Source: JBBDST01 sp040904765 (GTDB lineage: Bacteria > Actinomycetota > Nitriliruptoria > Nitriliruptorales > Nitriliruptoraceae). From it: a DNA stretch of 44,344 bases. The position numbers and the translations under genes are program-made. The DNA lies in NCBI GenBank assembly GCA_040904765.1, contig JBBDST010000017.1, forward strand, positions 1-44,344, written 5' to 3'. Within the stretch, counting starts at the first letter, position 1, and every line of letters starts with the position of its first letter. A model generated the notes under the pieces. The model searched no databases and was not told the DNA's origin. It worked only from the letters and a program-made list of their open reading frames with translations. Of the stretch, positions 34,083 through 42,060 are shown in pieces.

Positions 34083-36242
34083 CTATCGGTGATGTAACGC
34101 TGCACGAAGAAAGCGTGCCTGCTGCAAAAGGAGCGCTTCAGCGACTTGTTCTTGTGCGGTCATGTGGGTAACGCCGCTTAATGGCAGCACCTGATGGGGG
34201 CGGTTGTCAGCCAACAGGGCGGACGACAACGCCAGAGTGTGGGCAGCAACGACGTTGTCGTCAGCGAGCCCATGTATCAGCATCAGCGCAGGCGGATTTG
34301 CCTCATCCCATGGGGCGGCACCGTTCAGGCTTACATTTTCGCTGATCAGATTAGACCGCCGATACGCCTCAGGCTGTTCGTCTGGATGACCGAGATACCG
34401 TTCGGTGTAGTGGGTGTCATACCACTGCCAGTACGTGACTGGCGCGCCAGCAACGGCCGCATGAAACACATCAGGGCGACGCAACACGCCAAGGGCGGCA
34501 AGATAGCCACCAAACGACCAGCCGCGAATCGCAACCCGGTCAAGGTCCAATCTTGGCTCGTGCGCTGCCGCGGCGTGAAGCCCAGCAATCTGATCATCCA
34601 AAGTGAGCGACAGATCGTGTGCCAGAGCATATTCAAACATCGGATCGCGACCTGGCGTGCCTTGACCATCGATGATCAGCACCGCAAACCCTTGAGCGGC
34701 AAACCACGCCGACGACAGGTACATGCCGGCATGGCGTAACACCCGCTGGGCGTGAGGACCGCCGTAGGGGTCAAGCAACACCGGCAGTTTGGTGGTTGCA
34801 TCGGCCCCTTCTGGCAGGATGAGAGCAGCGTTTAGTTGCCGTTCGCCAAGTGTCAGCAGCCTCACCTTTGGGACAAAGCCAGGCTGTTCGGCTGTGACTG
34901 TTATCGCACAAGTAGCTAGTGCACCTGTCAGGCTTGCAGTTGCCATATAGACCGTTTGGACCTCTGTCATACCCGTATGGCTGTGCACCCACCAGCCATC
35001 TGGCGTCAGCGGTGCAATCACTGCATGGATGCCGTCATCGACGCCGGTAGGAAACGCCACCTTGTGCGCGCTGCCGGCTTCATCTCGCAGCACGATGTAG
35101 GGCGCGATGGTGGTCGCATCATGCATACTGGCGTGCACCACAATGGCGGTAGCGTCCACCGACACGACGTCACGGACATACAGCTCGCATGGCGACACCG
35201 CGACGCCATCAACACACACCTGCCGGGCGATCGCGCCGGTTGTGGTTGGACGGTCCTCAACGGTAACGAGTTGGCCGTCATGCCAGCGGGGAGTGCCGGC
35301 GATCAGTTCGACCCACGGGTCTGCTTTTACGCTGCGAATCAGTTCTGCCTGCTCGGCGGTTGCATCAAGCAACGCATATTGGACGTCGCGTTGATCGCGT
35401 GACTGGCTCATGATGACGACACCATCAACACTGACACTTACACGTGCAAGATACGGGTGTGCCGCTGGCAGTGCGATCGTAGTCTTGGTGCCAGTTTGCA
35501 TGTTCGCCGTGTGCAAGCTCACAAGCGCGTTTGCGCTGCCAGCAGCCGGGTAGGCGACGGGACGTGAGGCTGTAGTCGGGCGAGCTGGGTCGCTGATATG
35601 CCAGATATCTACCGGCGATTCATCAACCCGGGTGGCAAGCACTGTGGTGCTATCTGGCAGCCACCATAAGCCTCGGGTGCGGCCCATTTCTTCGGCAGCG
35701 ATGAATTCGGCACGGCCGTAAAAGACGCTGTCTTCGCCCTCAAACAGGCTGGCGAGTAGGCCGGTGTCATACGCCATCACGGTGACCCCACCGTCACGAT
35801 GAAACGCAACGTGACGGCCATCTGGTGCGATTCTGGGATCAAAAGCGCCGGTAACACCACGGGGCGTGACGGTGGTGAATGGGGTGGTGGTGGTAAATAG
35901 TTCTCCGCCGAGCGTAAACACGATCCGGGTGCCGTCAGTATTCATGTCATAGGCGGTCACGCCTGATGCTTGTTCGCGCAAGCGTTCACGTTGAGCGCGT
36001 TCTTCTGCAGTGATCTGACTGGCGTCGACGTTTAACGCATAGGCATCAACGATTACGGTTTCTTCACCCGTGAGCGGGTTCAGCCGCAGCAGTTGATGCA
36101 CCGGATCGTCGCCGCTTACTGCCCGCAAGAAAAAGATCGCCGGTCCGTCAGCGGTAATAAGCGAGCGGAAACTGCGTGGCAGGCCGAGCGTGAACCGTCG
36201 GGTGATCGCCGATCTGCGCGGATAAGTTTGGTACGCATTCAT
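34083..36242 (-). CDS. S9 family (DPP IV-like) serine peptidase
   Basis: 719 residues without a signal peptide. An N-terminal beta-propeller region is followed by an alpha/beta-hydrolase domain. EFIAAEEMGRTRG carries the Glu pair that binds the substrate amino terminus in DPP IV-type enzymes. The catalytic Ser is in GWSFGGYLAA, the Asp in HGLADDNVV and the His in GVTHMT. It probably removes N-terminal dipeptides (X-Pro) from peptides in the cytosol. The ATG has AAGGG 8 nt upstream, and this ribosome binding site lies in the last codons of the ROK gene 4 nt away. Confidence 0.92.
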   Translation of the reverse strand: MNAYQTYPRRSAITRRFTLGLPRSFRSLITADGPAIFFLRAVSGDDPVHQLLRLNPLTGEETVIVDAYALNVDASQITAEERAQRERLREQASGVTAYDMNTDGTRIVFTLGGELFTTTTPFTTVTPRGVTGAFDPRIAPDGRHVAFHRDGGVTVMAYDTGLLASLFEGEDSVFYGRAEFIAAEEMGRTRGLWWLPDSTTVLATRVDESPVDIWHISDPARPTTASRPVAYPAAGSANALVSLHTANMQTGTKTTIALPAAHPYLARVSVSVDGVVIMSQSRDQRDVQYALLDATAEQAELIRSVKADPWVELIAGTPRWHDGQLVTVEDRPTTTGAIARQVCVDGVAVSPCELYVRDVVSVDATAIVVHASMHDATTIAPYIVLRDEAGSAHKVAFPTGVDDGIHAVIAPLTPDGWWVHSHTGMTEVQTVYMATASLTGALATCAITVTAEQPGFVPKVRLLTLGERQLNAALILPEGADATTKLPVLLDPYGGPHAQRVLRHAGMYLSSAWFAAQGFAVLIIDGQGTPGRDPMFEYALAHDLSLTLDDQIAGLHAAAAHEPRLDLDRVAIRGWSFGGYLAALGVLRRPDVFHAAVAGAPVTYWQWYDTHYTERYLGHPDEQPEAYRRSNLISENVSLNGAAPWDEANPPALMLIHGLADDNVVAAHTLALSSALLADNRPHQVLPLSGVTHMTAQEQVAEALLLQQARFLRAALHHR

Positions 36243-36246
36243 TGTT

Positions 36247-37149
36247 TTACCCTTGGTTCGCTGCCGTCACGGCCGCACCGATAACTCCGGCTGTGTCGCC
36301 CAACACGGCCAGGCGCAGTGGTGGGGGTTGCCTGACGTTAACGCCACCTAACAGGTAACTTGACAGCGTTTCAGACGCTGCGCTGGAGATGAACGGCCAC
36401 AAACCAACTCCGGCACCACCACCGATCACGCATACCGCCACATCAAGCAGATTGACGACGTTAGCTAACGCGATACCAAGGACCTGTCCGGCGTCGTGCA
36501 GCAGAGCCAGCGCTGCAGTATCGCCAGCATTGGCTAAGCCAACGATGTCTTCAGTGCGTAACTCTTGGCCGTCACGGTGGCGGTTTGCACGCGCCGCAAT
36601 GCCTGTGCCTGAAAGGTAGGTCTCGACGGTTTCACTACCCGTCTCACCAACATCCGGCAGGGCGCTTAAGCGCATGTGGCCAAACTCGCCGGCAAATCCG
36701 TTCTGGCCGGTGACCAGTTTCGAATCCATCACGATGCCGGCACCAACACCGGTACCGATCGTGACCATCAGCATCGACGAGACATTTTGTCCGGCGCCAA
36801 AACGATGTTCAGCCGTGGCCGCATAGGACGCGTCGTTGCCAACGACGACGCGGCGTTGACAGCGTTCGGTGAGGGTTTGCGCCAGTGGCAACGGATAGGT
36901 GATCTGGGGCAGGTTTGGGCTGGTCTGAAGTGTGCCGGTGGCGTCAACCAGACCTGCGATCGCGATCCCTACCGGTAGGTGTGGCGGAAAGGTTGCGAGT
37001 ATGTCGCCTATTTGGGTAACGAGTTCGGCATTACTTGCATGACGGGTGGCAACGTGTGTGAAGTGCTGTACGTGTCCGTTTTCGTCGACAATCCCGGCCC
37101 GCAGATGCGTACCTCCAATGTCCATACCGACCGCAATCGGGGCGGGCAT
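36247..37149 (-). CDS. ROK family sugar kinase lacking the zinc-binding cysteines
   Basis: 300 residues. The ATP-binding phosphate-1 motif is GMDIGGTHLRAG, the catalytic Asp is in GNDASYAA, and TIGTGVGAGIV plus GFAGEFGHM are typical of ROK glucokinases. After the His of EFGHM, ROK proteins normally have CxCGxxGC. Here that region reads PDVGETGSETVETYLSG with no Cys, so the structural zinc site is absent. It may be a glucokinase or another sugar kinase with altered fold stability. The ATG at 37149 lies 1 nt after the stop of the mannosyltransferase gene; the longer frame to 37188 overlaps that gene. Confidence 0.85.
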   Translation of the reverse strand: MPAPIAVGMDIGGTHLRAGIVDENGHVQHFTHVATRHASNAELVTQIGDILATFPPHLPVGIAIAGLVDATGTLQTSPNLPQITYPLPLAQTLTERCQRRVVVGNDASYAATAEHRFGAGQNVSSMLMVTIGTGVGAGIVMDSKLVTGQNGFAGEFGHMRLSALPDVGETGSETVETYLSGTGIAARANRHRDGQELRTEDIVGLANAGDTAALALLHDAGQVLGIALANVVNLLDVAVCVIGGGAGVGLWPFISSAASETLSSYLLGGVNVRQPPPLRLAVLGDTAGVIGAAVTAANQG

Positions 37150-37150
37150 C

Positions 37151-38314
37151 TCACACCTGCCTGTGGTGGTAGCGGGCCGTAACTTCACGTGAGATCGCCT
37201 GAAATCGGGTAGTGATTAGCTCCCATGACCAGTGGGTAACAGCAGCACTGCGGGCTGCTTGGCGGGCAATGTCGCAGCGCAGTGGATCAGCCAGCCAGTC
37301 GGTTACTGCCGTGGCGATGGCGTTTGGGTTGCGGCCGTCTACCACCGTGCCATAGCTGGGGTCACACACCGTTTCGGGTGCACCACCGGAGTTGCCGACA
37401 ACCAACGGAACCCCACAGGCTTGCGCTTCGAGAAACACCATTCCGAGCCCTTCAACGTCAAGGCCAAGGTTACGGGTTCGGACAGGTGCAGCGAACACCG
37501 AAAAGGCACTGTAAAGAGCAGGCAGTTCGGTGTGATCGGTCGCACCGGTGAATAGCACCTGGCGTCCGTTCGTTTTGTCCACGAGTCGTTCAAGACGGGA
37601 GCGGTCCGGCCCGTCACCGGCAATCACAAGCCAAGCGTCAGGATGGGCAGCGCTGATCTGCCCCCAGGCATCAATGAGCCGGTCGAAGCCTTTACGCACC
37701 ACCAATCGCGATACGCCACCAACGATCGGGGCGTCAAACGGGATCGGTTCAAGGCATGCGGGTCTTGGTCCGGCGTCTGGAGAGAACCGGTCGGTGTCAA
37801 CCCCTGGCGGCAAATGAAACGTTGCCGCCGCCTGGTTCGCGGGTGCAAGTTTAGTTTCTGTAAACGTCGCGATAGTGGTTAAGCCAGCCAAGTGGCGGGT
37901 GGCTCGTCTGATTAGCGGCGCTCCCCCGACCTGCATGAGGCCGGCTTCATGGCCGTGGGATAAGGCCATGACCGGAATGTTCAACGTGCGGGTGAGCGGA
38001 CCGGCAAGTTCACCTAACGGCCATAACGCACCCAAAATGATGAGCTCAGCGCGGTGTGTGGCGGCAGCATTGAAGACATGGCGCAAAGTCGCACGTGTCG
38101 GTAATACCCGGCCGGACAAGCGCGACGTGGTGTAGGGCTGGGTCGCATCAAACGCGTGTGCGTCGGGTGGGCCGGCCGGCCCAATGACATGGGTGGTGCC
38201 AACAAACGTCTGGTTGAGCAGCGCCCCGATAAACGATTGGATACCGCCGCGGCGTGGCGGCAAGTCATTGCTGACCCACAGCACCCGTAAAGGGGGTTGC
38301 CCGTTGGTGTTCAC
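37151..38314 (-). CDS. GT4 glycosyltransferase, PimB-like mannosyltransferase
   Basis: 387 residues with the GT-B fold. VSNDLPPRRGGIQSFI at the N-terminus, LSHGHEAGL in the middle and GVSRLVVRKGFDRLI, then GLGMVFLEAQACGVPLVVGNSGGAPE at the nucleotide-sugar site closely follow the pattern of actinobacterial PimB enzymes. PimB adds the second mannose to phosphatidyl-myo-inositol mannoside with GDP-mannose. I therefore infer a PimB-type activity, though other GT4 acceptors are possible. Start is GTG, overlapping the stop of the preceding small gene (GTGA). Confidence 0.83.
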   Translation of the reverse strand: MNTNGQPPLRVLWVSNDLPPRRGGIQSFIGALLNQTFVGTTHVIGPAGPPDAHAFDATQPYTTSRLSGRVLPTRATLRHVFNAAATHRAELIILGALWPLGELAGPLTRTLNIPVMALSHGHEAGLMQVGGAPLIRRATRHLAGLTTIATFTETKLAPANQAAATFHLPPGVDTDRFSPDAGPRPACLEPIPFDAPIVGGVSRLVVRKGFDRLIDAWGQISAAHPDAWLVIAGDGPDRSRLERLVDKTNGRQVLFTGATDHTELPALYSAFSVFAAPVRTRNLGLDVEGLGMVFLEAQACGVPLVVGNSGGAPETVCDPSYGTVVDGRNPNAIATAVTDWLADPLRCDIARQAARSAAVTHWSWELITTRFQAISREVTARYHHRQV

Positions 38315-38562
38315 GCGCTGCCGCTTGGCCCTGCTTCACGTGAAATGGCGTCACTACGGCCACACCAGTGGCAGGTCACCGATTCGATCGTTTCATCCAG
38401 CACCGTTTCTTCTTCGATCGTGACAGCTCCCGCTAGGTCGTAATGCGCAAACCGGCGAGTCCGTGACGTTGCGACTACGTCAAAGCGGGTGACATTGCCG
38501 CAGCCGTCACAGCGATAACGGATTGGCGCAACCGGCGTGTTCGGTGTGTCGTTCGTGGTCAC
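38311..38562 (-). CDS. Small zinc-ribbon protein of unknown function
   Basis: 83 residues. Two Cys pairs (CDGC at about 18-21 and CHWC at about 64-67) bracket a beta-rich middle (RFDVVATSRTRRFAHYDLAG), as in rubredoxin-like zinc ribbons. The GTG at 38562 has AAGGA 8 nt upstream. The stop overlaps the start of the PimB-like gene (GTGA), so it is co-translated with it. Its role is unknown; an accessory or regulatory role for the adjacent transferase is speculative. Confidence 0.72.
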   Translation of the reverse strand: MTTNDTPNTPVAPIRYRCDGCGNVTRFDVVATSRTRRFAHYDLAGAVTIEEETVLDETIESVTCHWCGRSDAISREAGPSGSA

Positions 38563-38603
38563 CGTGGTGTCCTTCGGGTCAAAATATGGGGCAGATGAAG
38601 ACG

Positions 38604-39197
38604 TTAGCCGGTCGGCTTGCGCTGGGGTGTACGCCGCAAGCCTTCACTTAACCAACGGGGCTCATTGCTCAGCGGCGTTTGACTGTCTGACGGCGCGTCT
38701 TGCGTGTCGGTATAGGCAAACCAGGCGCCACCTGACGTGTCAGGAAAAACGGGTGCCTCAGGTGGGTCTGTTTCGTCACATAACGCGGCTACTGCCGCTT
38801 GGGCATAACGGCGAAGCTTGGCAACTTCAATGCCGCGCCACACAGGGGGATACTCCGCTAAATGTTGGCCAGCACGCACATACAGTTGGATTGAACCGGC
38901 CGGGTTGCCGCGTTGACGGTGCACCTGGGCAACCGCAATCTGGATGACGCCTTGCCACAGGTCCCGATCGTGTCTAGGTGCCGCATGCCAGACCGCTTCG
39001 AGACATTCGTGGGCTTCAAAGAAGCGGTGTTCGTTCCACAGATCGCGTCCAAGCTGCAAAGCATGTTCGACACTGACCGGATCGTGTTGCTCAGCTAAGA
39101 ACGGTTCTGATGTGTCATAGGCAAGTGGCCGTCCGGTGCGATCGCGGGGCCGTTGCTGTTCTGGCGCGCCGTCGTTGCGGCGTTGCCTCTCACTCAC
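38604..39197 (-). CDS. DUF309 family protein
   Basis: 197 residues. The central FFEAHECLEAVWH then DLWQGVIQIAVAQVHRQRGNPAGSIQLY is the signature of the all-helical DUF309 domain (about residues 50-125). N- and C-terminal extensions are polar and low-complexity. The function is not known. The GTG start has AAGGA 6 nt upstream. It is divergent from mutM and 41 nt upstream of the zinc-ribbon gene. Confidence 0.85.
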   Translation of the reverse strand: MSERQRRNDGAPEQQRPRDRTGRPLAYDTSEPFLAEQHDPVSVEHALQLGRDLWNEHRFFEAHECLEAVWHAAPRHDRDLWQGVIQIAVAQVHRQRGNPAGSIQLYVRAGQHLAEYPPVWRGIEVAKLRRYAQAAVAALCDETDPPEAPVFPDTSGGAWFAYTDTQDAPSDSQTPLSNEPRWLSEGLRRTPQRKPTG

Positions 39198-39257
39198 CCA
39201 TCATCCTTCACGCGTGTTGTCTGCTACCAACGGTAACGGACGTTCTACACTGCCGGC

Positions 39258-40073
39258 ATGCCTGAGCTTCCCGAAGTCGAATCAGTCCGCCGCCAGGTAC
39301 TTCCGCATGTTCGCGGCCGAACGATCACAGCTGTCACCCGCGACCCCTACCCGTCACGGCGCATCTATGCCCTCGGTGATGCGCTTAATCGGCGGATCGA
39401 TACGGTGCATCGACGAGGAAAATATCTGTTGCTGCCGCTGATCGATCCGACAAGTAACCGCTGTGATGCGGAACTGGTGATTCATCTTGGCATGACCGGT
39501 GTGCTTGGTTTTACTCCCAACGAACCGCATGTTCGCGTTACGTTCACCCTTGATGGCAGTGACCAGTTGACGTTTCGCGACCCGCGCCGTTTTGGCCGCG
39601 TGTGTGTCGTCCCTTTGGGTGTCTACACCTCCATTCCAACGTTGCAGGCACTTGGCCCTGAACCACTTGATGGCAGTTTTACCGCCACTAATTTTGCCGT
39701 ATCCCTGCGAGCTAGCCGTACGCCGGTCAAAGCCGCGTTACTCAATCAGCGCCTTGTTGCCGGAGTGGGCAATATTTATGCTGACGAAGCGTTGTGGGCG
39801 GCACGGATCCATCCGGCAACAAGGCGTGTTGGTGCCATGCGGGCGACCCGGCTGCATGGCGAACTGATTCGTATTTTGGCTGCAGCGGTGGAACGTGAAG
39901 GCACCACCTTTCGCAACTATCAGCTCGTAAATGGCGCGTCGGGGCGTTTCGCTTCCTCACTCAACGTGTATGGCAAGGCCGGTGCTAACTGCCCACGGTG
40001 CGACACGCCGTTTCGCCGTACAGTGATCGCTCAGCGGGGCACCACCTTCTGTCCGTTATGTCAACGTCACTGA
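39258..40073 (+). CDS. mutM: Formamidopyrimidine-DNA glycosylase
   Basis: 271 residues. The N-terminal PELPEVESVRR carries the catalytic Pro and Glu after Met removal. HRRGKYLLL includes the conserved Lys, LNQRLVAGVGNIYADEALW is the helix-2-turn-helix, and the C-terminal zinc finger is CPRC then CPLC. It excises 8-oxoguanine and formamidopyrimidines by base excision repair. It lies 92 nt upstream of the SOS-boxed exonuclease/UvrC-like gene, giving a small DNA-repair pair on the plus strand. Nei-like specificity cannot be fully excluded. Confidence 0.93.
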   Translation: MPELPEVESVRRQVLPHVRGRTITAVTRDPYPSRRIYALGDALNRRIDTVHRRGKYLLLPLIDPTSNRCDAELVIHLGMTGVLGFTPNEPHVRVTFTLDGSDQLTFRDPRRFGRVCVVPLGVYTSIPTLQALGPEPLDGSFTATNFAVSLRASRTPVKAALLNQRLVAGVGNIYADEALWAARIHPATRRVGAMRATRLHGELIRILAAAVEREGTTFRNYQLVNGASGRFASSLNVYGKAGANCPRCDTPFRRTVIAQRGTTFCPLCQRH

Positions 40074-40086
40074 TGCACACGTATGC

Positions 40087-40102
40087 TCGAACGTGTGTTC
40101 GT
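40087..40102 (+). promoter_or_regulatory. LexA-type SOS box upstream of the exonuclease/UvrC-like gene
   Basis: TCGAACGTGTGTTCGT matches the actinobacterial LexA operator TCGAAC-N4-GTTCGA in 11 of 12 fixed positions. Its left arm lies at the place of a -35 element, 17 nt before TACCGT (TAnnnT, a possible -10), so LexA would block the promoter. It is 64 nt upstream of the ATG at 40166. Confidence 0.72.
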
Positions 40103-40165
40103 ACTGCGCTACCGTAGGCGTGCAGATAGTGGCAAGTGGACACATGAGATGACAGGCGGCACTGA

Positions 40166-41890
40166 ATGCGGCCAGTGACCCAATTGAGCCTTGACGATCG
40201 CGGCATCCCTTTGTTTGACGCCACCTTTGTGGTGGTCGACTTGGAAACGTCCGGTCTTGATCCGCAAGCAAGCAGCATCACCGAGATTGGTGCAGTGAAG
40301 ATTTGCGGAGGCGAAGTCGTCGGCGAGTTCGCCAGTTTCATTCGCATCGAAACGCCGCTGCCGGCGCGCATTACAGCAATCACGGGCATCACTGACGCGA
40401 TGCTTGCGTCTGCTCCTCCGCTCGAATCCGTCTTGCCACAGTTTCTCTCTTTTGCCAGCACACATCCCCTCATCGCCCATAACGTGCCGTTTGACGTGGG
40501 TTTTCTCCGTGCAGCTGTTAGCCGGGTGTATGGCGAAACGTTCGCTCCACAGACGTTAGATACGCTACGTCTGGCACGTCGTTTGCTTGGCGATGAGGTA
40601 CGCAATTTTCGTTTGAGCACGCTGGCACAACGCTTTCAAAGCCCGATTGCACCTGACCATCGTGCGTTAACCGACGCCCGAGCGACCGTGCACGTGTTCC
40701 ATGCCCTGGTGGAACGAGCCGCAGGTTTTGGTGCGACCACTGTCGACGATCTGCACGCGTTGACGCGCTCAAGTTCAACCCCACAAGCGCGACGCAAGTC
40801 ACTGATCGCTGACGCGCCCAACACTGCCGGCGTCTACCGGTTTATCGGTCCCAACGACGAAACGTTGTACGTGGGTAAAGCAACTGATCTGCGCCAGCGG
40901 CTCAGCAGCTATTTTGGTGCGGACAATCGCCGGCGGGTAGCTGCGCTGGTGCGCGACACGAAGACGATTCGCTGGGACATCACCGACACGGTGCTTGAAG
41001 CCGAAGTATGTGAACTGCGGGCAATCGCGGTTGAACAGCCGCGCTACAACGTCCGTCACCGCCGGCCCGAACGCCACGTCGATGTTGTATTGACAACGGA
41101 GGCTTTTCCGCGCCTAAAGATTGTTACGCACGATCCGCATGCGAACACCACTGATCGCCTTGGTCCATTTGCGTCACATCGCCAGGCAACACGCTTTGTT
41201 GAAACAGTCGCTGACGTCACGGGTCTGCGGGACTGCACGATGCCGATTCGTCGCGCCCAGAATCATCCGGCGTGCATCCGTAAAGACGTGAACAAATGTC
41301 CGGCACCGTGCGACGGCACAGTCGACATTGCGGGTTATCTGCCGAGCGTGTTAGCTGCAAGCACAAGCCTTGCCGATCCAACTGGGCTCCTTGCATCTTT
41401 GCGCGACAGCATGACCGTCCGGGCCAACACGCACCGATTCGAAGAAGCCACGACGGTACGTGACACGTTGCATCAGCTTGCATTTGCTTTGCATCGCGCC
41501 CGCCAACTGTCTGCGTTGCGCGTTGCAGGCACGCTCGTTGCGTTGCGTCACACGACACAAGGTTGCGACACGCTGTCGTGTCGTAATGGGGCATTTGTTG
41601 CCGCCAAAACTCATCGTCATCGTCTCAGTGACACGGAAGCGTTGACGTGGGCGTGGGCGGCTGAAGTGACCGACCAAGCCACGGTCGTACCGACCGCAGA
41701 AGAAACGATGCTGCTTGCTGCTTGGCTCAACGACACCACGACCCGTATTGTGTCTTCGAGCAACGGTTTTGCGGTGGCGTGTCGTGGCGGACAGGCCCTT
41801 CACGCGACGCTCATTGAAGGCCGTCAACTGCGACGTCAACAGCAACAAGCATTGCGGCAGGCCGACTTTTCGGCAGCTACGAACAGGTAA
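40166..41890 (+). CDS. DEDDh exonuclease fused to UvrC/Cho-like GIY-YIG domain
   Basis: 574 residues. Residues about 18-180 form a DnaQ-like DEDDh 3'-5' exonuclease: VVDLETSGLD (D, E), HNVPFDVGFL and HRALTDARAT (H, D). Residues about 215-300 form a GIY-YIG nuclease domain like UvrC's (AGVYRFIGPNDETLYVGKATDLRQRLSSYF). A UvrC-related middle follows with CTMPIRR, then CIRKDVNKCPAPCDG. This architecture is known from actinobacterial homologues such as mycobacterial Rv2191. It likely trims or incises damaged DNA. An SOS box upstream suggests damage induction. The ATG is at 40166; AGGCGG precedes it by 7 nt. Confidence 0.9.
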   Translation: MRPVTQLSLDDRGIPLFDATFVVVDLETSGLDPQASSITEIGAVKICGGEVVGEFASFIRIETPLPARITAITGITDAMLASAPPLESVLPQFLSFASTHPLIAHNVPFDVGFLRAAVSRVYGETFAPQTLDTLRLARRLLGDEVRNFRLSTLAQRFQSPIAPDHRALTDARATVHVFHALVERAAGFGATTVDDLHALTRSSSTPQARRKSLIADAPNTAGVYRFIGPNDETLYVGKATDLRQRLSSYFGADNRRRVAALVRDTKTIRWDITDTVLEAEVCELRAIAVEQPRYNVRHRRPERHVDVVLTTEAFPRLKIVTHDPHANTTDRLGPFASHRQATRFVETVADVTGLRDCTMPIRRAQNHPACIRKDVNKCPAPCDGTVDIAGYLPSVLAASTSLADPTGLLASLRDSMTVRANTHRFEEATTVRDTLHQLAFALHRARQLSALRVAGTLVALRHTTQGCDTLSCRNGAFVAAKTHRHRLSDTEALTWAWAAEVTDQATVVPTAEETMLLAAWLNDTTTRIVSSSNGFAVACRGGQALHATLIEGRQLRRQQQQALRQADFSAATNR

Positions 41891-41997
41891 ACGTCGTCCA
41901 TGATTTGTAGATACGGGCCGCCGCGGCGCTTAAGAGTGCCTCATAGGGCTGGTTGACCAATCTGGCGCCGGCCGTCTCGTCGGCCATTCGGCGACAA
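41891..41997. other. Intergenic stretch with a GC-rich hairpin between the UvrC-like gene and the EAL gene
   Basis: No gene is visible. GGCCG (41970-41974) and CGGCC (41981-41985) form a short stem with a 6-nt loop. It lies 12 nt beyond the downstream stop (41998-42000) of the interrupted EAL frame and could end either convergent transcript. There is no clear U-tract, so the terminator role is uncertain. Confidence 0.35.
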
Positions 41998-42060
41998 CTA
42001 AATTGACGCTTCACCGAGATGGAGTTCCCCAAAGGATACCGGCTTCGCAAAGAGATAACC
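41998..42060 (-). pseudogene. In-frame C-terminal remnant of the EAL domain beyond the amber codon
   Basis: Continuing the EAL reading frame past the TAG gives GYLFAKPVSFGELHLGEASI and then a TAG at 42000-41998. GYLFAKP is the final conserved EAL-domain motif. The remnant has no start codon of its own and shows no further disruption, so the interrupting mutation looks recent. Read-through would give a 406-residue protein of normal length. Confidence 0.85.

Noticed and set aside
39985..40620. 211-codon open frame on the minus strand over the mutM end and exonuclease start
   Set aside because: Both plus-strand genes are well supported by catalytic motifs; the antisense frame is basic and Ser-rich without domains.
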